A stretch of DNA of 64,000 bases, from assembly GCF_001512305.1 (NCBI RefSeq), contig NZ_LNUT01000005.1, forward strand, positions 251,090 to 315,089, written 5' to 3'. Positions 51,319 through 60,791 of the stretch are shown here, in pieces. The notes beneath the pieces were generated by a model that was not told where the DNA came from, made no database searches, and saw nothing but the letters and a program-made list of their open reading frames with translations. Position numbers and translations under genes: made by a program. How positions within the stretch are numbered: the first letter of the stretch is position 1; each line of letters begins with the position of its first letter. This DNA comes from Arthrobacter sp. EPSL27 (GTDB lineage Bacteria; Actinomycetota; Actinomycetes; Actinomycetales; Micrococcaceae).

Positions 51319-52260
51319 ATGGATATGGACCGGAAGGAAGCCGGCTTTGTGGGCCTGGGCCTGATGGGGGCGCCCATGGCCGGCAACCTCCTCGCCGCGG
51401 GCTGGGCTGTCCGCGCCTGGAACCGCTCGGCGGAGGCGCTGGAGAAGTTTGAAGCCCTCGGCGGGGCCCGCGTGGCCCAGGTCGAGGAACTCCGCGACTT
51501 GCCGGTCATCATCTTTATGCTGCCGGACCTGTCCTACATCGAGGACGCTGCCGCGCCGCTTCTGGCCGCATGGTCCCGCAATCCTCCCGCCGCCGGAACG
51601 TTCGTGGTGGTCATGAGCAGCGTCTCGCCCGCTGCGGTGAAGGAGTTCGGGGCGCGGGTGGACCGGGCCAGCGGCGGCAACGCCGTCGTCGTCGATGCGC
51701 CCGTCAGCGGCGGCACCGCAGGCGCCGTTGCCGGGACCCTGGCCATCATGGCGGGCTCCTCTGAGGAGGACTTCCAGCGGCTCCTGCCGCTGTTCAGCGC
51801 CATGGGCAGCACCGTCCGGCGGCTGGGTCCGCTGGGCTCCGGCTCGCTGGCCAAGGCGTGCAACCAGCTGATCGTCGGGACCACGACGGCGGCGCTCGCC
51901 GAGGCCGCTGAACTCGCCGAACGTTCCGGCATGGACGTTGACGCCCTCTACGGGGTCCTTGCCGGCGGCCTGGCCGGTAGCCGGGTCCTCGAGATCGTGG
52001 GGCCGCGGCTCGCCGCCAAGGATTACGAGCCGACGGGCCCGGCCAAGTTCATGCACAAGGACCTGTCCTTTGTGCTCGAAAGCGCCCGCGCCGTCGACGC
52101 CGCGGTGCCCATGGCCGCCGCCGGAGTGGACCTCTACGCGGAACTGACGCGCCAGGGGCTGGGGGACCGGGACCTTGCCGTGGTGCGGCAGGCCATCGCC
52201 AACCTCAGTCACAGCTCCAGCGGCGGCACGGCAGCCGCCATCACAGCCAACACCAAGTAA
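51319..52260 (+). CDS. 3-hydroxyisobutyrate dehydrogenase-family oxidoreductase (GarR-like)
   Basis: 313 aa beta-hydroxyacid dehydrogenase. FVGLGLMGAPMAGNLLAAGW is the NAD(P) motif, DAPVSGGTAGAVAGTL the substrate-binding loop, and KACNQLIVG carries the catalytic lysine (~residue 176). Likely acts on tartronate semialdehyde, 3-hydroxyisobutyrate or a related hydroxyacid. First gene of a three-gene dehydrogenase operon; Shine-Dalgarno GTGAGGCGG precedes the ATG. The next gene starts 14 bp after its stop. Confidence 0.88.
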   Translation: MDMDRKEAGFVGLGLMGAPMAGNLLAAGWAVRAWNRSAEALEKFEALGGARVAQVEELRDLPVIIFMLPDLSYIEDAAAPLLAAWSRNPPAAGTFVVVMSSVSPAAVKEFGARVDRASGGNAVVVDAPVSGGTAGAVAGTLAIMAGSSEEDFQRLLPLFSAMGSTVRRLGPLGSGSLAKACNQLIVGTTTAALAEAAELAERSGMDVDALYGVLAGGLAGSRVLEIVGPRLAAKDYEPTGPAKFMHKDLSFVLESARAVDAAVPMAAAGVDLYAELTRQGLGDRDLAVVRQAIANLSHSSSGGTAAAITANTK

Positions 52261-52274
52261 GGACCAGCAAACGA

Positions 52275-53045
52275 ATGAGTGGACTTTTTGACCTGACCGG
52301 CCGGACCGCGCTGGTGACCGGCTCCAGCCGGGGGATAGGCAACGCCCTTGCCCGCGCCCTGGCCGACGCCGGGGCAACGGTGGTGCTCAACGGCATCAAC
52401 CCCGAACGGCTGAAGGCCGCCGAGGCAGCCATGGCCGCCGACTACCCGCCCGGCCGGATCGCCAGCTGCGCGTTCGACGTCACCAGCGACACCGAGGCGG
52501 CACGGGGCATCGCCTGGGTGGAAGACACTATCGGGCCGCTGGAGATCCTGGTCAACAACGCCGGCATCCAGCACCGGGTTCCCATGCTGGAGCTCGACGT
52601 CGTCGACTGGGAACGCGTCATTGCCACCGACCTGACCAGCGCCTTCCTCGTGGGGCGTGAGGCCGCCCGGCGCATGATCCCGCGCGGCAGGGGCAAGATC
52701 ATCAACATCTGCTCCGTCCAGACGGACCTGGCCCGCCCCACCATCGCACCCTACGTCGCGGCCAAGGGCGGCCTGCGGAACCTGACCCGGGCCATGACGG
52801 CCGAATGGGCAGGTTCCGGGCTGCAGATCAACGGCATCGCTCCGGGCTACATCCACACCGAAATGACCCAGAACCTGGTGGACGACGAACAGTTCAACGC
52901 CTGGATCCTGGGCCGCACCCCGGCCCACCGCTGGGGGACAGTGCAGGACCTGGCTGGCCCGGCCGTCTGGCTCGCGTCCGACGGCTCGAATTTCGTCAAC
53001 GGGCAGACCATCTTCATCGACGGCGGAATGACGGTGGTGGTCTGA
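52275..53045 (+). CDS. SDR oxidoreductase, gluconate 5-dehydrogenase (IdnO)-like
   Basis: 256 aa. MSGLFDLTGRTALVTGSSRG and GIGNAL form the cofactor loop, ILVNNAGIQHR the NNAG block, and the catalytic Ser (NICSVQTD) and YVAAKGG motif follow. The IQHR and DLARPTIAPY blocks are characteristic of gluconate 5-dehydrogenases, which reduce 5-keto-D-gluconate. Pairs functionally with the idonate-dehydrogenase-like gene that overlaps its stop codon. Confidence 0.88.
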   Translation: MSGLFDLTGRTALVTGSSRGIGNALARALADAGATVVLNGINPERLKAAEAAMAADYPPGRIASCAFDVTSDTEAARGIAWVEDTIGPLEILVNNAGIQHRVPMLELDVVDWERVIATDLTSAFLVGREAARRMIPRGRGKIINICSVQTDLARPTIAPYVAAKGGLRNLTRAMTAEWAGSGLQINGIAPGYIHTEMTQNLVDDEQFNAWILGRTPAHRWGTVQDLAGPAVWLASDGSNFVNGQTIFIDGGMTVVV

Positions 53046-54112
53046 TGCCCGGCGCAGCGCTCCTCCCGTCCACCGCGCCCGCCGTGGTGGCCCATGCCGC
53101 CGGCGACCTCCGCATCGAAGACATCCCCCTCGCCGCCCCGGCGTCCGACGAGGCAGTGATTGAGGTGGCTTTCGGCGGCATCTGCGGCTCCGACCTGCAC
53201 TACTGGCTGCACGGCGCCGCGGGCGAATCCGTTCTCAAAGCACCGATGATCCTCGGCCACGAAATTGTGGGGACCGTACTCCAGTCCGCCGCGGACGGCA
53301 CCGGGCCCGCGGCCGGAACCCGGGTGGCCGTCCATCCCGCCACACCCGGCCCGGGCTCCGTCCCCTACCCGGAGGACCGGCCCAACCTTTCGCCGGGGTG
53401 CACGTACCTCGGCAGCGCGGCGCGCTTCCCCCACACCGACGGGGCCTTCAGCCGGTACACCGCCCTGCCCGCCCGGATGCTCCGCGCCCTGCCGGACCAC
53501 CTCGGGCTGCGGACCGCGGCGCTGGTGGAACCCGCGGCCGTCGCCTGGCATGCTGTCTCACGTGCCGGGGAAGTAAAAGGCAAGACCGCCCTGGTGATCG
53601 GCAGCGGCCCCATCGGCGCGCTGGCCGTGGCGGTCCTCAAACGGGCCGGCGCACGGCGGATCGTGGCTGTGGACATGCACGCCAAGCCGCTGGAGATAGC
53701 CCGCGCCGTGGGCGCCGACCGGGTCCTCAGGGGCGACGAAACGGAGGCCATCGAGGCGGTCGCCGCGGACGTGGTGATCGAATCCTCCGGCAGCCACCAC
53801 GGTCTGGCCTCCGCGATGAAGGGGGCGGTGCGCGGCGGCAAGGTGGTGATGGTGGGCTTGCTGCCGTCCGGGCCGCAGCCCGTGCTGATCTCGCTCGCCA
53901 TCACCCGCGAACTGGAACTGCTGGGATCCTTCCGCTTCAACGACGAAATCGACGATGTCATTGCGGCACTCGCCGACGGGACGCTGTTCGTCGACCCCGT
54001 GGTCACCCACACGTTCCCGCTGGACGACGGACTGGAGGCCTTCGACGTGGCGCGGAACTCCGCAGCTTCCGGGAAGGTGCTGCTGGACTTCCGCCCGGAC
54101 GCCGGAGCGTGA
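53045..54112 (+). CDS. L-idonate 5-dehydrogenase-like alcohol dehydrogenase
   Basis: 355-aa medium-chain dehydrogenase. GGICGSDLHYW provides the catalytic zinc cysteine (~residue 44), LGHEIVG the zinc His/Glu, and VIGSGPIGALAVAVLKRAGA the NAD motif. AARFPHTDGAFSRY is an IdnD signature. The structural-zinc lobe (VHPATPGPGSVPYPEDRPN) has lost three of four cysteines. The ATG overlaps the preceding stop by one base. Product of idonate oxidation, 5-ketogluconate, is the substrate of the upstream SDR. Confidence 0.87.
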   Translation: MPGAALLPSTAPAVVAHAAGDLRIEDIPLAAPASDEAVIEVAFGGICGSDLHYWLHGAAGESVLKAPMILGHEIVGTVLQSAADGTGPAAGTRVAVHPATPGPGSVPYPEDRPNLSPGCTYLGSAARFPHTDGAFSRYTALPARMLRALPDHLGLRTAALVEPAAVAWHAVSRAGEVKGKTALVIGSGPIGALAVAVLKRAGARRIVAVDMHAKPLEIARAVGADRVLRGDETEAIEAVAADVVIESSGSHHGLASAMKGAVRGGKVVMVGLLPSGPQPVLISLAITRELELLGSFRFNDEIDDVIAALADGTLFVDPVVTHTFPLDDGLEAFDVARNSAASGKVLLDFRPDAGA

Positions 54113-54170
54113 CCGGACCGGGCACCAGGACCCGGGCACCAGGACCGGGACCGGCCCGGGTCAGGGAAGG

Positions 54171-54899
54171 CTACGGCCGGGGGACCGGGACGAACACCCT
54201 CGGCTGGTCCTGCCATTCGGGTTCCATCTCCGAGATGGTCTGCCGCATGATCCGCTCCGAGGCCTCGCGGGCCCCTGCCGGGTTCCCGGCGGCAATAGCC
54301 TCGGCCACGTCCCCGTGCCACTGCAGGGCCGTGTCGTTCGGGTGGTCCGGCATGAGGCCATGCACAGTGCGTCCGGTCAGCGTCTCGGCCACCTGGCCCA
54401 CCAGGTTGGCGAACATCTCGTTCCCGGAGCCGGTCAGCAGCAGGGAGTGGAACTGGATGTCCAGCTCGAGGAACCGCGGCACATCCCCGGCCTTCCCGGC
54501 GTCGCGCATTGCGTGCGAGACCTCCACCAGCTCGCGGCGGATCTCCTCGGGGGCGTTGGCGGCGGCCAGTTCGGCGGCCACGGGCTCGACGGCGGTGCGC
54601 AGCTCGGCGAGGGAGCGCAGCTGCGCGCCGCGCCCGACGCCGGCGAGGCGCCAGCGGATCACCTGCGGGTCGAAGGGGTTCCAGCGGCTGGCGGGCAGCA
54701 CCCGGATGCCCACCCGTTTGGTGGTTTCCACCAGGCCCAGCGACTGCAGGACGCGCACCGCCTCACGCACCACCGAACGGGACACCTTGAGTTCCTCTTC
54801 GAGGTGCTCGGCCAGCATGATGTGGCCGGCCGGGAGCTCGCCCGTCACAATGCGGGTGCCGAGGTGCTCAATCGCGCGGTGGTGGAGGCTGGTTGACAT
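54171..54899 (-). CDS. FadR-type GntR family regulator
   Basis: 242 aa. Winged helix (~8-70) with MLAEHLEEELKVSRSVVREA and VRVLQSLGLVETTKRVG, then an FCD ligand domain with ELDIQFHSLLLTGSGNEM (metal-binding His) and LQWHGDVAEAIAAGN. Probably senses a sugar acid and controls the adjacent dehydrogenase operon and gnd. TATGCT (54912-54907 on the minus strand) ends 7 nt before ATG 54899: leaderless, which excludes the longer frame to 55016. Confidence 0.9.
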   Translation of the reverse strand: MSTSLHHRAIEHLGTRIVTGELPAGHIMLAEHLEEELKVSRSVVREAVRVLQSLGLVETTKRVGIRVLPASRWNPFDPQVIRWRLAGVGRGAQLRSLAELRTAVEPVAAELAAANAPEEIRRELVEVSHAMRDAGKAGDVPRFLELDIQFHSLLLTGSGNEMFANLVGQVAETLTGRTVHGLMPDHPNDTALQWHGDVAEAIAAGNPAGAREASERIMRQTISEMEPEWQDQPRVFVPVPRP

Positions 54900-55138
54900 A
54901 GTCGTAAGCATAGTGCGGCGCACGGTCCGCCACCTGCCGCCCCGGCCCGGAGCGGCGCAGAGGGCGCCGGAAATCATAGACTGTTTGTGACGCGCCATAT
55001 TCCGCCACGTGGGCACTGCTTTCCCGCAGCCCGCGGAAATACATATGGTTTATTGACAGCCACTGATCCCAAAGAAGAGAGTGCCGCCTTCCGCGCGGCA
55101 CGGATTGCACTCGTTGCACAGAATGAATTGGAGTTTTG

Positions 55139-56575
55139 ATGTCAGCACACATCGGTGTCACCGGCCTTGCGGTGATGGGGGCCAACCTCGCCCGCAACCT
55201 GGCCCGGAACGGGTTCACCGTTGCCCTGCACAACAGGTCCGTCGAGAAGACCGACGCGCTCCTGGCCAAGCACGGCCACGACGGCGACTTCGTCCGCACG
55301 GAAACCCTGCAGGAGCTCGTCGACTCGCTGGAGAAGCCGCGCCGCGTGCTCATCATGGTCAAGGCCGGCAAGCCGGTCGACTCCGTGATCGAACAGCTCG
55401 AGCCGCTCCTCGAACCCGGCGACATCATCATCGACGCCGGCAACTCCCACTACGAGGACACCCGCCGCCGCGAAGCCGCGCTGGCCAAGAAGGACCTGCA
55501 CTTCGTCGGCATCGGTGTCTCCGGCGGCGAGGAAGGCGCGCTCAACGGCCCGTCCATCATGCCCGGCGGCTCCAAGGAGTCCTACGACGCCCTCGGCCCG
55601 CTGCTGGAAAAGATCGCCGCCCAGGTGGACGGACAGCCCTGCTGCGCCTGGATCGGCACCGACGGCGCCGGCCACTTCGTCAAGATGGTCCACAACGGCA
55701 TCGAATACGCCGACATGCAGGTCATCGGTGAAGCGTTCGACCTGCTGCGCTCCGGCGCGGGCATCGAACCGGCGGACCAGGCAAAGATCTTCGAAGAGTG
55801 GAACAAGGGCGACCTCGCCTCCTTCCTGATCGAAATCTCCGCCGAGGTCCTCGGCCACGTGGACCCGAAGACGGGCAAGCCGTTCGTCGACGTCGTCGTG
55901 GACGCCGCAGGCCAGAAGGGCACCGGCCGCTGGACGGTCATCTCCGCGCTCGAGCTGGGCTCCCCGACGTCGGGCATCGCCGAATCGGTCTTTGCCCGCG
56001 CCCTGTCCTCCCAGACGGAGCAGCGCAAGCTGGCCCAGGAACTGCTGGCCGGTGAAGAAGCCGACGTCGAGATCCCCGAGAGCTTCGTCGAGGACGTCCG
56101 CCAGGCGCTGTACGCCTCCAAGCTGGTCTCCTACGCGCAGGGGCTGGACATGCTCACCTCCGCCGCCAAGGAATACGGCTGGGACCTGAAGCTGGACGAG
56201 ATCGCCTCGCTGTGGCGTGGCGGCTGCATCATCCGCGCCGAGCTGCTCAAGGAAATCACCAAGGCGTACGCCGCGGACCAGAAGCCGGCCAACCTGCTCT
56301 TCGCCCCGGCGTTCACCAAGGCGATCGCCGATGTCCTCCCCGCCTGGCGCCGCGTGGTCTCGACCGCCGTCCAGCTCGGCATCCCGGTGCCGGTGTTCTC
56401 CTCCTCGCTGGCCTACTACGACGGCCTGCGCCGCAAGCGCCTTCCGGCCGCCGTGATCCAGGGCCAGCGCGACCTCTTCGGCGCGCACACCTACGGCCGT
56501 GTCGACGCTGAAGGCACTTTTCACACCCTCTGGGGCGAGGACAAGTCCGAAATCGAGGCAGTGGACACGCACTAG
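55139..56575 (+). CDS. gndA: 6-phosphogluconate dehydrogenase, NADP-dependent, decarboxylating
   Basis: 478 aa. HIGVTGLAVMGANLARNLAR is the cofactor fold, LHNRSVEKTD the NADP phosphate site, GVSGGEEGALNGPSIMPGG and VKMVHNGIEYADMQVIGEA (catalytic Lys and Glu) the active site, and KGTGRWTVISALE a further block. The oxidative pentose phosphate enzyme converting 6-phosphogluconate to ribulose 5-phosphate. ATG 55139 has TTGGAG upstream. Located beside the gluconate/idonate genes, whose product would feed it after phosphorylation; no gluconate kinase is in the window. Confidence 0.95.
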   Translation: MSAHIGVTGLAVMGANLARNLARNGFTVALHNRSVEKTDALLAKHGHDGDFVRTETLQELVDSLEKPRRVLIMVKAGKPVDSVIEQLEPLLEPGDIIIDAGNSHYEDTRRREAALAKKDLHFVGIGVSGGEEGALNGPSIMPGGSKESYDALGPLLEKIAAQVDGQPCCAWIGTDGAGHFVKMVHNGIEYADMQVIGEAFDLLRSGAGIEPADQAKIFEEWNKGDLASFLIEISAEVLGHVDPKTGKPFVDVVVDAAGQKGTGRWTVISALELGSPTSGIAESVFARALSSQTEQRKLAQELLAGEEADVEIPESFVEDVRQALYASKLVSYAQGLDMLTSAAKEYGWDLKLDEIASLWRGGCIIRAELLKEITKAYAADQKPANLLFAPAFTKAIADVLPAWRRVVSTAVQLGIPVPVFSSSLAYYDGLRRKRLPAAVIQGQRDLFGAHTYGRVDAEGTFHTLWGEDKSEIEAVDTH

Positions 56576-56593
56576 GTCCACACCTGACGCCGC

Positions 56594-56627
56594 GGCCGGT
56601 GCTCCCGTTACTCTGGGAGCACCGGCC
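56594..56627 (+). terminator. intrinsic terminator of gndA
   Basis: GGCCGGTGCTCCC (56594-56606) and GGGAGCACCGGCC (56615-56627) with an 8-nt loop, followed by GTTCGTTTTCC. Confidence 0.88.
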
Positions 56628-56697
56628 GTTCGTTTTCCCCGGGAACCGCCCGGGAATCCATGCCCGCGTCCACGCCGCCGTCCGAGGAGTGCAGCAG

Positions 56698-57531
56698 ATG
56701 ACCCAGCCCGTAGCGTTTGTCACCGGAGCCTCCACCGGCATCGGTTTTGAGGCCGCCTGGAAGCTCGCCGCCCGGGGCTTCACCGTGTACGCCGGTGCCC
56801 GCCGGGTGGAGAAGATGGAGCCGCTCAAGGCCCACGGCGTAACGGTCGTGGAGCTGGACGTCACCGACGAGGATTCCATGAGCGCCGCCGTCGGGCAGGT
56901 CATCGCCGCCCACGGCCGGGTGGACGTGCTGGTGAACAACGCCGGCTACGGGTCCTACGGCTCGCTGGAGGAAGTCGAGCTGGCCGAGGGGCGGCGGCAG
57001 TTCGACGTCAACGTCTTCGGGCTGGCACGGATGACCCAGCTGGTGGTTCCCGGGATGCGGGCCGCGGGGCGGGGGAGGATCATCAACGTGTCCTCGATCG
57101 GCGGGAAGATGTATGAGCCGCTGGGCGCCTGGTACCACGCCACGAAGTTCGCCGTGGAGGGCCTCAGCGATTCACTGCGCCTCGAACTCAAGCCCCACGG
57201 CGTCGATGTGTGCATTATCGAGCCGTCAGGGACCGAATCGGAGTGGGGCGTCATCTCGGGCGACAGCCTGCTCGCCACATCCGGCCACGGCCCTTACATG
57301 GACCAGGCAAAGGTGGTGGCGGCGGCGCTGGCGTCCACCGTGGGCTCAACGATGTCGACGCCCCCGGGGGTCATTGCCGACGCCATCGTCCACGCCGCGA
57401 CGTCCCCGAAGCCCAAGACCCGCTATCCCGTGGGCAAGGGCGCCCGGGCCATCCTGCTGCTGCGGCGGGTGCTGCCGGACAGGGTGTTCGACGTCGTCAT
57501 CTGGAACATCTACAAGCGGTTCCCCGCGTAA
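56698..57531 (+). CDS. SDR family oxidoreductase
   Basis: 277 aa classical short-chain dehydrogenase. FVTGASTGIGFEAAW is the cofactor loop, VLVNNAGYGSYG the NNAG motif, INVSSIGGK the catalytic serine and YHATKFAVEGLSDSLRLEL the YxxxK motif. The C-terminus (RRVLPDRVFDVVIWNIYKRF) is hydrophobic and may contact the membrane. Substrate unknown. GAGGAG precedes ATG 56698. Convergent with cysE. Confidence 0.88.
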   Translation: MTQPVAFVTGASTGIGFEAAWKLAARGFTVYAGARRVEKMEPLKAHGVTVVELDVTDEDSMSAAVGQVIAAHGRVDVLVNNAGYGSYGSLEEVELAEGRRQFDVNVFGLARMTQLVVPGMRAAGRGRIINVSSIGGKMYEPLGAWYHATKFAVEGLSDSLRLELKPHGVDVCIIEPSGTESEWGVISGDSLLATSGHGPYMDQAKVVAAALASTVGSTMSTPPGVIADAIVHAATSPKPKTRYPVGKGARAILLLRRVLPDRVFDVVIWNIYKRFPA

Positions 57532-57555
57532 GACTGCCCGGACGTCAGGCGTCGG

Positions 57556-58140
57556 TCAGATCCGGTATTCGATCAGGTATTCAGCGGGATCGACGGCGGC
57601 CTTGGTCTCGCGCTGCGCGTCCCGGTGCCGCCACGTGGCGGGCACGCCCGTGAGGATTGATTCGGCCGGGGCGTCCTTGACCACCACGGCGTTGGCGCCC
57701 ACGGCGCTGTCCCGGCCGATGGTGATGGGGCCGAGGATCTTGGCGCCCGCGCCGATCACCACGCGGTCCTCGATGGTGGGGTGCCGCTTGACCTTGGCCA
57801 GGGAGCGGCCGCCGAGGGTGACGCCGTGGTAGATCATGACGTCCTCGCCGATTTCGGCGGTCTCGCCGATCACCACGCCCATGCCGTGGTCGATGAAGAA
57901 GCGGCGGCCGATCGTGGCGCCGGGGTGGATCTCGATCCCGGTGAGGAACCGGGCCAGCTGAGAGACCAGCCGTGCAGGGAACCGCAGCGCCGGGTTCTGC
58001 CACATCCGGTGCGTCAGGCGGTGCAGCCAGATCGCGTGCAGGCCGGAGTAGGCAAAGAAGTTCTCAAAAGAACCTCGAGCCGCCGGGTCATGAGACCGGG
58101 CGGCGTCGAGGTCTTCCTTCAGTCTTGCGAAGAAGCTCAC
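57556..58140 (-). CDS. cysE: serine O-acetyltransferase
   Basis: 194 aa, the short form. The left-handed beta-helix (hexapeptide repeats, ~65-165) includes [40 protein letters not shown] and [16 protein letters not shown]. Makes O-acetylserine from serine and acetyl-CoA, the substrate of CysK encoded just upstream. Gap to cysK is 38 bp, so they form a cysK-cysE operon. Confidence 0.94.
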   Translation of the reverse strand: MSFFARLKEDLDAARSHDPAARGSFENFFAYSGLHAIWLHRLTHRMWQNPALRFPARLVSQLARFLTGIEIHPGATIGRRFFIDHGMGVVIGETAEIGEDVMIYHGVTLGGRSLAKVKRHPTIEDRVVIGAGAKILGPITIGRDSAVGANAVVVKDAPAESILTGVPATWRHRDAQRETKAAVDPAEYLIEYRI

Positions 58141-58178
58141 AAAGACCTTTCTACGAAATCTTGGGGCACGGCCGGGTG

Positions 58179-59114
58179 TCAGCCGCGGATGTCGTCGTAC
58201 AGCACGGTGGAGATGTAGCGCTCACCGAAGTCGCACACAACAGCAACAATCAGCTTACCGGCGTTCTCGGGGCGCTTGGCCAGTTCCAGGGCAGCCCACA
58301 CGATCGCGCCGGAGGAGATGCCGCCCAGGATGCCTTCCTTGACGCCAAGGTCGCGGGCCACGCGGACCGAGTCCTCAAGGGTGGCGTCGATGACCTCGTC
58401 GTAGATGTTGGTGTCGAGGATCTGCGGGACAAAGTTGGCGCCGAGGCCCTGGATCTTGTGCGGGCCCGGTGCGCCGCCGTTGAGGATGGCGGAGTCCTTC
58501 GGCTCGACGGCGATGATCTGCACGTCGGGCTTGCGCTCCTTGAGCACCTGCCCGACGCCGGTCACGGTTCCGCCGGTGCCGACGCCGGCGACGAAGATGT
58601 CCACCTTGCCGTCCGTGTCGGCCCAGACTTCCTCGGCCGTCGTCTGGCGGTGGACCTCGGGGTTGGCCTCGTTGGCGAACTGCTGGGCCCAGATGGAGTT
58701 CTCCGTGTTGGCGACGATCTCCTGGGCCTTTTCGACGGCGCCGCGCATGCCCTCGGAACCCGGGGTGAGCACAATCTCGGCACCGTAGGCGCGCAGCATG
58801 ACCCGGCGTTCGGTGGACATGGTCTCCGGCATGGTCAGGATGACCTTGTAGCCGCGGGCAGCGCCCACCATGGCCAGGGCGATGCCGGTGTTGCCGGAGG
58901 TGCCTTCGACGATGGTTCCGCCGGGCTTCAGGGCCCCGGACTTCTCCGCGGCGTCGATGATCGCGACGCCGATGCGGTCCTTGACGCTGTTGGCCGGGTT
59001 GTAGAACTCCAGCTTGACGGCCACCGTGGCGTCCAGTCCTTCGCTCAGCCGGTTGAGCCGGACCAGCGGGGTTCCGCCGACCAGCTGGGTAACATCGTCA
59101 TAGATCCGTGCCAT
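58179..59114 (-). CDS. cysK: cysteine synthase A (O-acetylserine sulfhydrylase)
   Basis: 311 aa fold-type II PLP enzyme. [11 protein letters not shown] has the Schiff-base lysine (~residue 45), [12 protein letters not shown] the substrate loop, [19 protein letters not shown] the phosphate cup, and [16 protein letters not shown] the C-terminal serine that contacts the PLP ring nitrogen. Combines O-acetylserine with sulfide. First gene of the operon with cysE, whose C-terminus (EYLIEYRI) ends in Ile as required for docking into CysK. Confidence 0.95.
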   Translation of the reverse strand: MARIYDDVTQLVGGTPLVRLNRLSEGLDATVAVKLEFYNPANSVKDRIGVAIIDAAEKSGALKPGGTIVEGTSGNTGIALAMVGAARGYKVILTMPETMSTERRVMLRAYGAEIVLTPGSEGMRGAVEKAQEIVANTENSIWAQQFANEANPEVHRQTTAEEVWADTDGKVDIFVAGVGTGGTVTGVGQVLKERKPDVQIIAVEPKDSAILNGGAPGPHKIQGLGANFVPQILDTNIYDEVIDATLEDSVRVARDLGVKEGILGGISSGAIVWAALELAKRPENAGKLIVAVVCDFGERYISTVLYDDIRG

Positions 59115-59182
59115 GGGTGTCTGCGCCTGTCTGTCGAAGAGGGAATGCTGAGGTCAGCTTAACGAGGGCTTTCGGACCCTAG

Positions 59183-59707
59183 CTAAGCATTAAGCCATGC
59201 AGAGTAATATTTCCTGGCCTTGGCCAGCTTCGGATTAATGATCACCTGGCAGTAGCCCTGCTCCGGGAACTTGGCGAAGTAGTTCTGGTGGATTTCCTCC
59301 GCCCGGTGGAACACGGGAAGCCTGCTGACCTCCGTGACGATCGGGTGCGCCCACAGCTCCTGGTTCCGGTCGATCGCCTCCTCAAAGAGGATCTTCTCCT
59401 CGGTCGTTTCGTAGAACATCGAGGAGCGGTACTGGGTTCCGACGTCGTAGCCCTGGCGGTTGAGGGTGGTGGGGTCGTGCAGCGCGAAGAACATGTCCAG
59501 GATGACCTCCGCGGGGATGACCTCCTCATCGAACGTCACGGCCACAACTTCGGCGTGGCCTGTGGTTCCGGAGCACACGGAGTAGTAGTCCGGGTCGCGG
59601 TCATGGCCTCCGGTGTAGCCCGAAACGACCTCGCTGACACCGTTGGTTTTCTGGTAGACGGCGTCGAGGCACCAGAAGCAGCCTCCGCCGAGGACAAAAG
59701 TTCTCAT
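59183..59707 (-). CDS. msrA: peptide methionine-S-sulfoxide reductase MsrA
   Basis: 174 aa. FVLGGGCFWCLDAVYQ carries the catalytic GCFWC cysteine (~residue 10), VVSGYTGG and HAEVVAVTFDEE follow, and YDVGTQYRSSMFYET is a family block. Repairs methionine S-sulfoxide. ATG 59707 is the family start; the open frame continuing to 60535 is antisense to the Nif3-like gene and carries no similarity. Confidence 0.95.
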   Translation of the reverse strand: MRTFVLGGGCFWCLDAVYQKTNGVSEVVSGYTGGHDRDPDYYSVCSGTTGHAEVVAVTFDEEVIPAEVILDMFFALHDPTTLNRQGYDVGTQYRSSMFYETTEEKILFEEAIDRNQELWAHPIVTEVSRLPVFHRAEEIHQNYFAKFPEQGYCQVIINPKLAKARKYYSAWLNA

Positions 59708-59780
59708 GCTCTCTTCAATGGTTGAAGGGCCCCGATGATTCCCGGCGTCTGCGGGGGAGCCCGGTCGATAGGGTAAAAAT

Positions 59781-60704
59781 GTGGGTATGGAACCTGAAAA
59801 CACCGACGTTTCAGCCACGCAGGCCGAAGAAAACGATGCCGCCGGCAACGGGTCCGGGGAAGCTGCCGAGGCTCCCACGCTGGGCACCGTCCTGCTGGCC
59901 GTCGAGGAACTGTGGCCGGAATCCCTCGCTGAAGACTGGGACGAGGTGGGCCTTGTGGCCGGCCATCCGTCCGCACCGGTGGGCAAGATCCTTTTCGCCG
60001 TCGATCCCACCCTCGAGGTGATCGAGGAGGCCATCGAGTTCGGTGCCGAGCTGCTCATCACCCACCATCCGCTGCTGCTCAAGGGGGTCACGTCGGTCGC
60101 GGCGACCACCGCGAAGGGGCGGGCCATCCATCGGCTGATCGAGTCGGGGACGGGCCTGCTGACCGTGCACACCAACGGGGATTCCGCCGTCGGGGGCGTC
60201 TCCGATGTCCTGGCGGACGCGCTGGGGCTGCAGAACGTCGAGCCGCTGACCCAGGCGGCAAACGGCCTGCCGGAAGAAGGCATCGGGCGGGTGGGTGACC
60301 TCGACGACGTCGTCACCCTGGGCGACTTCGCCGCCCGCGTCTTCGGCATCCTGCCTTCGGTCGCCGGCGGCGTGCGCGTTTCGGGGGACAGGGACGGGCT
60401 GGTGCGCCGTGTGGCGGTGTGCGGCGGCGCCGGGGACTCACTCCTCGGCGAGGTCCGGGCGAGCAACGCCGACGTTTTCCTGACGGCGGACCTCCGGCAC
60501 CATCCGGCGTCGGAAGCCCGCGAGGCGGCGGTCAACGACCGGCCCTACCTGATCGACGTTTCACACTTCGCCAGCGAGTGGCTGTGGCTGCCGGCCGCCG
60601 CCGAGGCGCTGGGCAATGTGCTGAGCGACCAGGGCCACGACGTCGAGATCCGGGTCAGCACCACCAACAGCGACCCGTGGGACTTCATTCTGACTCCGGG
60701 CTAA
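59781..60704 (+). CDS. Nif3-like dinuclear metal center protein
   Basis: 307 aa. DWDEVGLVAGHPSAPVGKIL, LLITHHPLLLKGVTSV (metal histidines) and TVHTNGDSAVGGVSDVLAD, plus the C-terminal FLTADLRHHPASEA and LIDVSHFASEWLWLP, are the Nif3/GTP cyclohydrolase 1 type 2 signatures. Biochemical role unsettled. GTG 59781 is preferred because TAGGGT (59769-59774) ends 6 nt before it; ATG 59787 would start two codons later. Upstream of the coiled-coil protein gene, a usual actinobacterial pairing. Confidence 0.9.
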   Translation: MGMEPENTDVSATQAEENDAAGNGSGEAAEAPTLGTVLLAVEELWPESLAEDWDEVGLVAGHPSAPVGKILFAVDPTLEVIEEAIEFGAELLITHHPLLLKGVTSVAATTAKGRAIHRLIESGTGLLTVHTNGDSAVGGVSDVLADALGLQNVEPLTQAANGLPEEGIGRVGDLDDVVTLGDFAARVFGILPSVAGGVRVSGDRDGLVRRVAVCGGAGDSLLGEVRASNADVFLTADLRHHPASEAREAAVNDRPYLIDVSHFASEWLWLPAAAEALGNVLSDQGHDVEIRVSTTNSDPWDFILTPG

Positions 60705-60791
60705 GCCTGGGGAGCACGCTACGCGCTAGAGTCTAGGGAGCGCCGCGCAGGCGCCCGGCTTCGGCCGGCAGGGAACAAGCGGAGGTAAATA

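Noticed and set aside
57972-59162. 396-aa plus-strand frame over cysK
   Set aside because: Antisense shadow of cysK with no ribosome site or domain.
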